DNA from: Nannobrachium achirus
Lineage: Eukaryota > Chordata > Actinopteri > Myctophiformes > Myctophidae
Direction of reading: 5' to 3'
Assembly: GCA_963921795.1 (NCBI GenBank)
Contig: OY997649.1
Span: forward strand, 59,745,001-59,809,000
DNA: 64,000 bases
The position numbers and the translations under genes are program-made. The notes below the pieces were generated by a model that was given only the letters and a program-made list of their open reading frames with translations, did no database searches and was not told where the DNA came from. The number at the start of each line of letters is the position of its first letter. Positions within the stretch are counted from its first letter, which is position 1. This document shows, in pieces, positions 54,383-63,988 of this stretch.

Positions 54383-55161
54383 TTAAAGGGGAAGACCACC
54401 CATTTTCAATATTGAACTATGTAATTAATATGCCTTAGAGGAGTTGTGTGGAAATAAAAAAAAGAGCCCCTTCTTCCGTGTTGCCTAGAACTGGAAGATT
54501 GATTTTGGGGTTTGTATTGTAAAGTACAATGTGTGATGTCATCAAGTTGTAATTTGCAATACAATCCCCAAAATCAATCCTCCAGTTCTAGGCAACACAG
54601 AAGAGGGGGAACTTTTTTTTTAATTTCCACACAACTCCTCTAAGGTATATTAACTCTCCCACCGCTTGGAACGTTCACGTTCGCCCGATTTCGCAAGACC
54701 TCTCCGCCAATACGGCGCTCGTTCGGTTCGTTCGTCTGATGACTGTAAGCTGATGAGGGGTCGCGCGGCCGTCTACTGTAAACACATTTTCCGCGGTGAT
54801 GGTGTAAAAAATCCATTATGCGTTAGATCAACGGAGAACAATTCACTTCCTTGTTGATTTCCTCTGGCTGTAAGGCTCTGTAGCCAGTGACTGCTCTGAA
54901 TGTACGGCAACACATAGCAGGACAATTCACATTCATTCTCGCATGACGCCGCCCTCTGCTGCCTGGCAGACCAAAGTGCACTATTGCACAACCCAAAAAA
55001 ATAAAAATAAATAAATAAATGTCTGTCTGTCTATCTACTATAACGTCGCAAAGGTAAGCCGCTTTTTGATGGCACCAGACCCAATAAATAAATAAATAAT
55101 CTGGCAGTATGAGAGTTAATGACATAGTTCAATATTGAAAATGGGTGGTCTTCCCCTTTAA
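54383..55161. mobile_element. TTAA element (AGGGGAAGACCACCC ends), interrupted
   Basis: TTAA at both ends. AAGGGGAAGACCACCCATTT is mirrored by ATGGGTGGTCTTCCCCTT. A foldback middle is centred on GTAAAGTACAATGTGTGATG. A second TTAA element (54650-55119) lies near its right end. Confidence 0.88.
54650..55119. mobile_element. TTAA element (TTAACTCT ends), copy 2
   Basis: TTAACTCTCCCACCGCTTGG and CTGGCAGTATGAGAGTTAA. Strongly similar to 47992-48446. Nested inside another TTAA element. Confidence 0.88.
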
Positions 55162-55607
55162 GTAACCAAGTACATTCTCAAGTACTGTACTGTACTGTAC
55201 TGTACTGTATGTTGTTACTTTACTTGAGTATTTACAGTTTTCAGTACTTGTACTATAACTCCACTACAGGCAAAATGTTAGGCTATACTTTTTTCTCCAC
55301 TTCTGCTGTGATTATATACTTTTTGATTATTATTATTACAAAACCTACGTTAACCACTACGGCCCTATTTAAATTTCGGCTATTTGACAATAGAGGATCT
55401 GCAAGCTCACAACGCGTCGCATCAGATTATCAAAAGAGTTATTAAATACATTTTAGACATCATGATAATGTGAGACATGGGACATTCTGCACAATGAGCA
55501 CTTTTACTTTTGGTACTTGTCTTTAAGTACATTTTGAGGCCAATACTGTTTGTACTTTTACAAGTAAATTACTCAAGTTGATCACTGGACTTTATTTTTG
55601 TGTAGAG

Positions 55608-56093
55608 CAGGGGTTTTCAAAGTGGGTGACGGGGCACCCTGGGGTGCCGCGACGTCAGTCCAGGGGTGCCGCGAGATCATTTGATAATATTTGGAATTTA
55701 TTTGGACACAAATATTTAGTATCATTTTAAACTTGAAGTACAAAGTTCTAAAATCTCGTCACTGTCGGGCAGAAACCTCGATCTCCATGTTTCAAATGGT
55801 TACGTCTTTTGGTAAAGTAAAGCCCTGCTTCATCATACAAGACTGTCGCACAAAACTAGCGAGGCGTTGTGTGCTTGTAGATCTGCTGTTTTCACTAGTT
55901 TAGAACATTTTATAGATGATAAATACAAAACAAACGGTTTTGGACATACAAGGTTTCTACCCGACAACGACGATATGCTATAAATATAAGGTGCTGGGAG
56001 TGAAAATTATAATGTAGGGGTGCCTCGGATTAAAAAAAATATTTATGGGGTGCCCTGAGACAAAAAAAAAATGGGATTCCCTCGTGTAGAGTG
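55608..56093. mobile_element. hAT-like element (CAGGGGTTTTCAAAGTGGG), with nested Fam-G
   Basis: Begins CAGGGGTTTTCAAAGTGGGT and ends GGGATTCCCTC. Perfect 8-bp duplication GTGTAGAG (55600-55607 and 56094-56101). Inserted in hAT-B and itself holds Fam-G (55757-55977). Confidence 0.85.
55757..55977. mobile_element. Fam-G copy, half palindrome
   Basis: TCTCGTCACTGTCGGGCAGA at the left, TTTCTACCCGACAACGACGA at the right. Only the right arm of the palindrome remains (55861-55896). Third level of nesting. Confidence 0.85.
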
Positions 56094-56149
56094 TTTCTAC
56101 ATTTTGATACTTTTAAGTAAAACAAATGTGAGTACTTCCTCCACCACTG

Positions 56150-56445
56150 AGAACAGGACCGGGTATATATATATAAATAGAGTGTGTGTGTGTGTGTGTG
56201 TGTGTGCGTGCGTGCGACCGTGCGTGCGCGTGTGTGCGTGTGTGCGTGTGGACAGGTGAGGTGGGTGTAGCCTGAGAGGTGACATCATTAAAAAAGAAAA
56301 CCTGACATCAGTAAAAGAAAACCACAGCGGAAGGCTGGAGGTTTTCCTTGGCAGGCTGCAGATGAGAACAAACAGGAAACAAACCACACAGCCTTTCATG
56401 ACTGATTCATTGAATGTAGGCCTATTCCATAAGTTAAATACAATA
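56150..56445. other. Unique sequence with TG microsatellite
   Basis: TG/TGCG tract at 56181-56250, otherwise unique. No gene supported. Confidence 0.5.
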
Positions 56446-56448
56446 GTA

Positions 56449-56896
56449 CAGGGGTCTTCAACGTTTTCAGGCCAAGGACCCCTTAGTTGAGAGAGAAATT
56501 AAGCAGGGACCCCCACAACCCTTTCATACATTATCATTTAATCGTTTGACATCACAATCGTCAGTGTATTTTGGATTCATGTCAATTTGTGTTTTCAGAT
56601 ATTTAACCGTCAACACATAATAAACGTAACCTTTCACTCTGAACTTAGCGTGCTATCTCTTTTCCCCTCTACAGCAAGCCGATCTACAAGCTCACAATGC
56701 CTCGAAGCGCGAGGCGTTGTGAGCTTGTAGATCGTCTTTTTTTGTCTAAAGTTCTCCGAATATGGACGCTAGGGTTCAAATGCTTAATATAAAAAAAGGA
56801 GGAAAAAAGGTTTCTATCACACAAAGATTTGGAGGACCCCCTGTAGTAACTCTGAGGACCCCCTAGTGGTCCCGGACCCCCTGTTGAAGACCCCTG
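56449..56896. mobile_element. Fam-D copy, complete
   Basis: CAGGGGTCTTCAACGTTTTC at the left, CCTGTTGAAGACCCCTG at the right. Body nearly parallel to 39752-40153. Palindrome 56680-56734 with ATGCCTCGAAGCGCGAGGCG centre. Confidence 0.85.
56680..56734. repeat. Central palindrome of Fam-D
   Basis: CGATCTACAAGCTCACAATG and mirrored GTTGTGAGCTTGTAGATCG. The inner CCTCG/CGAGG pair is like the Fam-G version, whereas the other Fam-D copy lacks it. Confidence 0.9.
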
Positions 56897-57017
56897 TGCT
56901 AGCGTATACAGCATTGTAACTATCAGAACGACAGCACTGTATTATAAAGTCCCATGATTTATTCCCAAGTAATTTTACTGATGTGTTCAACAACACTCAT
57001 TTATTATTATACCGTTC

Positions 57018-57048
57018 GGAAGCACACACGCACGCACACAAACACACG

Positions 57049-57109
<61 letters not shown>
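57018..57109. repeat. (CA)n microsatellite
   Basis: ACGC/CA start then pure CA. Confidence 0.97.
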
Positions 57110-57114
<5 letters not shown>

Positions 57115-57449
57115 CGCCGTTCAGACCAATCGCGTGATGCGTGTGTGAATGCACGCATCCCATTCATTTCCAATGGAGGCTTGCGAGACAGTGCCATATG
57201 GCATAAAGTTCGCGCTGAAGTCCCGCATCAGACGGACTGACGAGGACAGATCTAATTTGAATGGAGTCCATCTCAACCGACTTCATTCAAATCTCGTGCG
57301 TGCGTGAGCGCCTCGAAGCCAATGAAAGCAGCGCGTCTCTGTGTACACAGTACAGTAGGTGTGGCTGTGGGAAATGACAGGGAAGAGTGACTGTCAATCA
57401 ACAACAACCGTTGCATACTGCTTAACACAGACATAGGCTACACACACAG
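57110..57449. other. Unique sequence
   Basis: Words such as GCGCCGTTCAGACCAATCGC suggest a short DNA element, but no partner end is certain. No gene. Confidence 0.35.
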
Positions 57450-57614
57450 CAGTGTTAATCTTTTCAGCAAATTTTGATTTAGTCTTATAGTCTTTTGAAT
57501 GACACACCATTTAGTCTTAGTCCTGGCTTAGTCTTCTGAAATAGTTTTAGTCGAGTCTAGTCTTAGTCGACTAAATATCAAAGTATTTTAGGCTTAGTCT
57601 TTTGGGATTAGTCT

Positions 57615-57856
57615 TAAGGCCCATTCCCACTGGGGCAGATAACAGATAGAAAAATCTCTTTCTCCAGATATGTTTCCATTCAAAGTGGATGGTAGATACA
57701 GATAAAAAAAAATATTTGCCACAGATAAAAGTATCTGTGGCAAATATCTGTGGTAGATATTTTTTTTATCTGTATCTACCATCCACTTTGAATGGAAAAA
57801 TATCTGGAGAAAGAGATTTTTTTATCTGTTATCTGGCTCAGTGGGAATGGGCCTTT
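57615..57856. mobile_element. Near-perfect foldback element
   Basis: AAGGCCCATTCCCACTGGG is mirrored by CAGTGGGAATGGGCCTT. The arms extend almost to the centre (GTATCTGTGG). About 120-bp arms. Confidence 0.9.
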
Positions 57857-57966
57857 AGTCTTTTAGTCTTCATATTTTAGGCTAAGTCTTTTGCGCTAAA
57901 TATAACCACATAACTCTGAACAAGTCATTGTCTTCTACTGCCTGTTACTTGGTCAAATGTCTAAAC

Positions 57967-58127
57967 CAGGGGTCTTCAACAGGGGGTCCGGGACACAATC
58001 ATCATCACATTGATGATTGTGCTGTCAAACAATGAAACTATGGAATCTATGAATAGGTTGTGGGGGTCCCTGCTTCATCTCTCCCTTAACTAAGGGGTCC
58101 TTGGCCTGAAAACGTTGAAGACCCCTC
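57967..58127. mobile_element. Fam-D deletion derivative
   Basis: CAGGGGTCTTCAACAGGGGG to CTGAAAACGTTGAAGACCCC. Perfect 8-bp duplication GTCTAAAC (57959-57966, 58128-58135). Much shorter than other Fam-D copies and lacking the palindrome. Confidence 0.9.
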
Positions 58128-58232
58128 GTCTAAACCATACATAAAATATGTATTTGGCTTTAATTTCATTGCAGTTACATACCAGTGTTAATTTTTATAG
58201 CCATTAGTCTTAGACTTAGATTTAGTAGTCTT

Positions 58233-58429
58233 ATGCTGCGTTCACACCGAGAGAAGCCAAGCTAATGATTGGCTTGGTAATTCAATGTAATCTCTATGCA
58301 AACCAGCTTTTAAAATTTCCATGCTCGAAAAAAAAAAGCTTGGAAATTTTAGAAGCTGGTTTGCATAGAGATTACATTGAATTACCAAGCCAACCATTAG
58401 TTTGGCTTCTCTCGGTGTGAATGCAGCAT
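58233..58429. mobile_element. Foldback element (ATGCTGCGTTCACACC)
   Basis: ATGCTGCGTTCACACCGAGA is mirrored by TCTCGGTGTGAATGCAGCAT. The arms are nearly perfect to the centre. A common style of fish MITE. Confidence 0.92.
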
Positions 58430-58533
58430 CAGTCTTTTGAATAACACAAATAATAGTCTTAGTCTTGGTCTTCTGAAATTGTTTTAGTCTAGTGTAGTCT
58501 TATCGACAAAATATCAAAATCTTGTAGTCTTTT

Positions 58534-58892
58534 AAGGGGAACACACTGGACGCGGAGGCGGCGCGGAAGCGGCGTGTCAAAAAATACAGCCCCGTTATTT
58601 TCAATGAACTAACCCACACCGGCGGCGTCAGACGCGCCCAACCGCGGGTCTGCCGCCTCGTCTGCCGCCTCGTCTGCCGCCTCGTCTGCCGTGCCGATAC
58701 GCCACTGTTCTATTTGTCCAGCGAGCGTTGCCGCGCGTTGAACATGTTCTCCCATGCTTCTCCCCACCGGGGGAAATGGATGTGCTGTGTGGCAGCGCAC
58801 CGCATACAGTTGGGGTTACCGTGCGGCACTTAACGTGCGTCGGTACCGCGATGCGACGCTGCGCAGCCGTTCGCGTTCAGTGTGTGCTCCCA
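58534..58892. mobile_element. Inverted-repeat element (GGAACACACTGGACGCG)
   Basis: AAGGGGAACACACTGGACGC is mirrored by CGCGTTCAGTGTGTGCTCCC. GC-rich interior with repeated CTGCCGCCTCGT. Confidence 0.85.
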
Positions 58893-58929
58893 TTTAGTCT
58901 TTTAGTCTTAGTCGACAGAATTAACACTG

Positions 58930-59170
58930 ACAGCTCGTTTCCAGCTGCCCGGCAGGGTTTCGACACTGCGATAACAGAGGGGTTTGCTGTGGTTTAGAGG
59001 AGGGGAATGCGACCACACCTGTACTACCACTCTCACTGACTCACGGACACCTGCTACACCCCCACCCACCCGACATCAGCCAACCAGGCTCACCGTGCGT
59101 CATTCTTAAAGCTCGCCCTGTTTATCGCAATGCAAGCATGGCCCCCGGGCCCCGGCTTTTGCTGGAGATT
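58930..59170. other. Unique sequence
   Basis: No gene or repeat end supported. Confidence 0.4.
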
Positions 59171-59220
59171 CTGCTGTGACTCATTATTCGTTCATTCGTT
59201 TTCTGAACGCTTGTCACAGG

Positions 59221-59643
59221 CAGTGGTGGAAAAAAAGTACTCGCAAAAGTATCAATACTGCAAGGTAGAAGTACAAAAGTATTGGTATCAAAATGTACTT
59301 AACGTGTGCAGTAGAAAGTGCTCATTGTGCAAAATGTCCAATTTCCAAATTTCAAATGTATAAAAATATTTTGGAAATAGCAGATCTACAAGCTACGAGC
59401 TTGTAGATCTGCTGTTTTCAAATGGCCAAAATGTAGAGCTGAAGTGGTTAATAATGTGCATTTTGGAATAACAATCAATCTGCGAAGTAACTGTAACTAA
59501 AGCACTCAAATAAATGTAGTGGAGTAAAAGTACAACATTTGGACCTGAGATGTAATGGAGTAGAAGTAAAAGTATGGAAAATTGGAAATACTCAAGTAAA
59601 TTACAAATACCTCAACAATGTACTTAGTTACTTTACACCACTG
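59221..59643. mobile_element. hAT-B copy, complete
   Basis: CAGTGGTGGAAAAAAAGTAC to GTTACTTTACACCACTG. Palindrome 59371-59421 with almost no loop. The sequence just after it (59644, GCTGTGTGAGTCATTATTCG) resembles 59173-59200 upstream, so the flanking duplication is longer than 8 bp and imperfect. Confidence 0.9.
59371..59421. repeat. Minimal palindrome of hAT-B
   Basis: TTGGAAATAGCAGATCTACA / AGCTTGTAGATCTGCTGTTT with ACG as loop. The GC-rich inner arms are absent, leaving the GATCTACAAGCT core. Confidence 0.9.
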
Positions 59644-59644
59644 G

Positions 59645-59994
59645 CTGTGTGAGTCATTATTCGTTCACTATTCGTAAGCGGCAACCGACCTCAGGAATGT
59701 GTCAGTCAGTCAGCATGGCGTGCACGTGCGACTGTGCGTGTATGACCGCGTCGTGTGTGCGCAACATGCAACATGTCTGCCTGCCTACGGTACATCTGTT
59801 GTGCGAGCGTGAGCGAGCTTGCATTATTTGCATCTCCCTCGTCTTCTTTCCGTCTCCAACAACACCTCCTCCTCCATACGTGCGTTCAGCCGCCACTAAT
59901 TAGCGGTGACACAGAGTGGAGGCCGTCAGCGGAGAAGGAGGAGGAAGATGAGGCACTAAACGATCTTCCTCTTCTCATAAGCACCAGGGACGTG
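59645..59994. other. Unique sequence
   Basis: No gene supported. The overlapping short frames have no recognisable domain. Confidence 0.4.
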
Positions 59995-60366
59995 CAGAGA
60001 ATGTTAGAGAGGCAGGGGCTGACATTTCTATAAAAGGACCTTTTGGTGGAAATATCGAAAATAGCAAGCTCACAACTTGTGAGCTTGGAGGTCGGCTATT
60101 TTCGGTGTGTCATACCACACTGAACTAAGCATAATCAAGTCATGGATTTCTACACAGATAGGGCGATTATTTTAACATAAGGTGCTGTATTCAAGTTCAG
60201 GAGAGTTTGAACAAGGCAGTTCTCTTGAATGCTGCCTTCTGGTATGGCATGGGGGCATTTGCATTTCTTTCACCATAGTAAAAAACTGCATGCATGGTCT
60301 TTTTACAGACGGATAAAAGGGCAGGGGCTCAAGCCCCCCTTTGATGTCTATGTGTGCACATGCCTG
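59995..60366. mobile_element. Fam-E copy, complete
   Basis: CAGGGACGTGCAGAGAATGT at the left, GATGTCTATGTGTGCACATG then CCTG at the right. Flanking 8-bp repeats match 6 of 8 (ATAAGCAC / ACAAACAC). Palindrome 60056-60103. Confidence 0.8.
60056..60103. repeat. Palindrome of Fam-E
   Basis: CGAAAATAGCAAGCTCACAA and GTGAGCTTGGAGGTCGGC then TATTTTCG. The left arm lacks the GACCTCC part. Confidence 0.85.
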
Positions 60367-60369
60367 ACA

Positions 60370-60670
60370 AACACTCATCCGTTGTTTCTCCTGAGGGCCT
60401 TCGGCTGACATCAGAGGTGAAACTTGCGGCTCTAAGCTAATTGCACTAGGCCCTATATAATAGGAACAGTTGCTCGCAGTGGATAAGACCAAATGTTTAT
60501 TTATATGTCTTTAAATTGTGTTTGTGTGTACTGACCGTGTTAACTAATTAATTAATGAATCTATCATGTTTCACTGGCATGACAGTTACACAAATAGATA
60601 CATAGTAGCGTCAAAGTACAAAGTAGGTATACAGAGAAACCACACAATAGCAAATAAACGAGACATAAGA
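60370..60670. other. Unique sequence
   Basis: No gene or repeat end supported. Confidence 0.4.
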
Positions 60671-60672
60671 AG

Positions 60673-60830
<158 letters not shown>

Positions 60831-60906
60831 GCGTGTTACAGCCCAGCATCTGTGCACGACTGCACATAGTATAGAGTGCTTGTGCTTGCTTTGGCTTGTC
60901 TTCCCT

Positions 60907-60908
<2 letters not shown>

Positions 60909-60962
<54 letters not shown>
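60909..60962. repeat. (TC)n microsatellite
   Basis: Pure TC tract. Confidence 0.97.
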
Positions 60963-60964
<2 letters not shown>

Positions 60965-60966
<2 letters not shown>

Positions 60967-61330
60967 TCTTCCTCTTGCTATCCTTTGTTCTGAGGTCCCT
61001 GTCACCCATTGGCTCTTTCCCTTGTCACTCCCAGCGCCCATGTTTCCTGATCGAATGCGATGATAAAGAGAATAATGATGAGACAATTGATGATTGACGT
61101 GCATGCACTCTTGTAGCATCATCTTAATTTGTATTTATCTTCTTAATATCATCACTGTCGGGCACAAATCTCACATGCCCAAAACTGTTAGGCCTACTTC
61201 TGGATCCAGTGTAGTTATTATTTTTGCACAAGCTCTTGTTACTAGTTTTCATTGGCTAAGTATTCATAAAACCAACGACGTAACCACTTTCGCTCAGAAG
61301 AAATGACAAAATAGCAAAGAAAACGCATCA
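60965..61330. other. Unique sequence with Fam-G end remnant
   Basis: ATATCATCACTGTCGGGCAC (61146) is a Fam-G-type end. Nothing else recognised. Confidence 0.45.
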
Positions 61331-61379
61331 CACCTACTGTACTTTTGTATGAAGATGTATGAAGAAGGCATTCAATTAT

Positions 61380-61685
61380 GAAAAAAATGCGTCACAACGT
61401 GATGCGTTGTGAGCTTGTAGATTGGCTATTTTTTGGCAAAGACATTTGACAGAGAGTGAAAAAAAGACTGTATCAAGTACGTGAATTAAAAATAAAGTAC
61501 CTTTTACCAATTTTAGAGGGTTTAAGTGGTACCGGATATGCAGCTCGGCAAATAAAAGTTGAATTGATCCCAGTGCATGACGGAGGACGATATCACGATG
61601 AATGAAATCTCCACGATACGATTATCGTGAGTGTTTTTTTTTATCACGATAAATGATATTATCGCTTATCGTCTCCCATCCCTAA
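61380..61685. mobile_element. Fam-H copy, left end diverged
   Basis: Right arm of the palindrome (61386-61434), then GGCAAAGACATTTGACAGAG and GGTACCGGATATGCAGCTCG as in 46200-46402. It ends TATCGTCTCCCATCCCTA. Confidence 0.75.
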
Positions 61686-61894
61686 TGAAAGAATATACAT
61701 ATCGTCAGTGGAAATATGGTCTTTCAACAGTGAATATACAGTCTGTCAAAAGAGAATATGAATGAATATACAGTACAGTACAGTCTACTGTACCTCTACA
61801 GTCTCATATCATTACGTGTGTGTGTGTCTGTGAGGTTACATGTGCATGTTTAATGTACTCTACTCTGCATGAACACACTTGTATGATTGTGTGC

Positions 61895-62060
<166 letters not shown>

Positions 62061-62221
62061 TCAGCAGCGGTCTGACTGGTTCCCTGTCGAAACCAGTCGA
62101 GGTGTGGTCTCTCCTTCCATGAACAGTCACCTGTAAGAGACAATCACCTCCCAGTGACTCACTCCACCCTCTGCGCCCTTTTCTGTGAGAAGATCACTTC
62201 TACACGAAACATATGAAACGT

Positions 62222-62332
62222 AGGTACTCAATGTTGCTATACCACCACAAAAAAAAGCTTCGCATTTTTATACATTATGTCACCAGAGCGTGAGACTTGA
62301 CGAGTGTCGACACGCGCTGCGCGGCCACAAAA
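62222..62332. repeat. Direct repeat, left copy
   Basis: CTCAATGTTGCTATA to GCGGCCACAAAATAA. Strongly similar to 62689-62797, with GAGCGTGAGACTTGACGAGT in both. Confidence 0.85.
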
Positions 62333-62352
62333 TAAGATTCGCTCACATTTTG

Positions 62353-62688
62353 TGCTTTAGCTATTGAAAAATAGCAGATATACAAGCTCGCAGCGCGGCA
62401 CCGAGTGCAGCGCTGCGAGCTTGTATATCTGCTATTTTTGTTGTCGTGAAAATCTTTGCAGAGTCTAAATATTTCAAATCCTTCTATGGTTTGTTGAAAA
62501 ACCTATGTTTCTATGTCAGTAGCGCTCAAACTTTTTCATGTCAAAGACCCCAAAATGATATGTATTTGGCCCACGGAACCCCATCTCAAAATATTTAGTT
62601 CCCAGGACCCCCCAGAAGCAGAATTTGAGTTAAAAATGTTCGCTTCGAAAATACACATATTCAAAGATTTGCACACATTTTCATGACT
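62353..62688. mobile_element. DH element, right end missing
   Basis: GCTTTAGCTATTGAAAAATA and hairpin 62367-62439, which unusually has GATATAC on both arms. The middle, TAGCGCTCAAACTTTTTCAT, stops where the second direct repeat starts. Confidence 0.75.
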
Positions 62689-62797
62689 ATTCAATGTTGC
62701 TATACAAAAAAAAAAAACAGCACATTTTTATATATAAATGTACCAGAGCGTGAGACTTGACGAGTGTCGACACAGGCGACGCGGCCACAAAATAACC
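62689..62797. repeat. Direct repeat, right copy
   Basis: TTCAATGTTGCTATA to GCGGCCACAAAATAA. The pair brackets the truncated DH element. Confidence 0.85.
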
Positions 62798-63018
62798 AGT
62801 TGTGCCCCGTAGTAGAAAGGAGCTATGCTGGCTTTCTTTGCCATCGCATGAAAGCACAAATAAACATCGCCCCAAAAACACAGCCAAAATGCCCTGTGGT
62901 GAATAAGGCAGGCACCGAGCCACAGCTGTGGCCCAAACGGCCCCCGTTGTCTCTTCTGGGGGCCCCAAAGACAAACATGTTTGTTGTCTGAGTCACACAC
63001 ATATATATACAGTACTGT

Positions 63019-63484
63019 CAGGGGTGTCACACCAAATTCTGGGCCCTGTGGGTGCAAGGATTCACTGCGGGCCCTCGCATAAATATTTTGTGCTTTAACT
63101 ATTGAAAAATAGCAGATATACAAGCTCACAGCGCGGCACCGAGTGCCGCGCTGCGAGCTTGTAGATCTGCTATTTTTGAAAAATTTTGAACATTTGAATT
63201 AGAGTCTTTGAAAAAAAATTAAACGTTGTTTCTATGTCAGTGGTGCTCAAACCTTTTCATGTGAAGGACCCCCAAAATGATATGTATTTGGCCACGGACT
63301 CCTATCTCAAAATATTTAGTTCCAGGGACCCCCTAGAAGCAAAAATGTGACAACTTTTTCCACACCGTGAGTTTGTATATCTGCTATTTTTCAATAGCTA
63401 AAGTATAAAATAATTAACGTCCCTCCACCTTGGGCCCTAACTCAGTCCCACTCAGACCCCCCCCCCCCCCTTGTGACGCCCCTG
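63019..63484. mobile_element. hAT-A copy carrying DH
   Basis: CAGGGGTGTCACACCAAATT and CTTGTGACGCCCCTG. Near-perfect 8-bp duplication AGTACTGT / AGTTCTGT. DH at 63092-63402 with a full left hairpin (63104-63177) and half of the right one (63366-63391). Confidence 0.88.
63104..63177. repeat. Left DH hairpin
   Basis: AAAAATAGCAGATATACAAG with CTCACAGCGCGGCAC, loop CGA, then mirror. Best-preserved DH hairpin. Confidence 0.92.
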
Positions 63485-63525
63485 AGTTCTGTATATGGCT
63501 ACAAGCTGGCGCACGGAGATAGGAG

Positions 63526-63988
63526 CGGCGGTGGGAAAAGTACTCACATGTTTTACTTGAGTAAAAGTATCAATACGGAGATGTAGACATGCTCTGTTAA
63601 ACTTAAAAGTCTGGAATTCAAAATGTACTTGAGTAAAAGTACAAAACTATTCATAGACATCAAAATATACTTGAAGCACCAAAAGTAGAACATAGCCGAT
63701 CTACAAGCTCACACAGCGACGTGTTGTGAACTTGTAGATCGGCTATTTTCAAATAGCCTCGGTATAAAATAGGGCAAAAGTGGTCAATGTATGTTTTATA
63801 ATATTATAATGCAAAGTAACTAGTTACTACATTTTTCAAATAATTGTAGTGGAGTAAAAGTACAACATTAGAGTAGAGTAGAAGTAGAAGTAAAAGTATT
63901 GGAAATTGGAAATACTCAAGTAAAGTACAAATTCCTTGTGCTTAAGTACAGTACTTAAGTACATGTACTTAGTTACTTTACACCCCTG
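63526..63988. mobile_element. hAT-B copy with a longer flanking repeat
   Basis: CGGCGGTGGGAAAAGTACTC to GTTACTTTACACCCCTG. Palindrome 63688-63750. The 12 bases after it (GCTACAAGCTGG, to the window end) match the start of the 28 bases immediately before it (63498-63525). Confidence 0.88.
63688..63750. repeat. Central palindrome of hAT-B
   Basis: CATAGCCGATCTACAAGCTC and mirrored GAACTTGTAGATCGGCTATT, short ACACAGCGACGTGTTGT centre. Confidence 0.88.

Larger units (their letters stand above)
55162..56149. mobile_element. hAT-B copy (reverse) interrupted by a hAT-like element
   Basis: TTTACTTGAGTATTTACAGT (55218) to ACTCAAGTTGATCACTGG, resuming at 56102 and ending GAGTACTTCCTCCACCACTG. Half palindrome GATCTGCAAGCTCACAACG at 55397. 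Confidence 0.8.
57450..58929. mobile_element. Fam-C copy with four nested insertions
   Basis: CAGTGTTAATCTTTTCAGCA at the left, GTCGACAGAATTAACACTG at the right. The TTTAGTCTTAGTC body resumes after each insertion: 57615-57856, 57967-58127, 58233-58429 and 58534-58892. Removing them leaves an element of roughly 500 bp, like 50992-51426. No palindrome in the remaining Fam-C sequence. Confidence 0.88.

Noticed and set aside
62222-62797. Pair of direct repeats as LTRs of a small retroelement
   Set aside because: No primer-binding site, polypurine tract or TG...CA ends. The sequence between them is the DH element.
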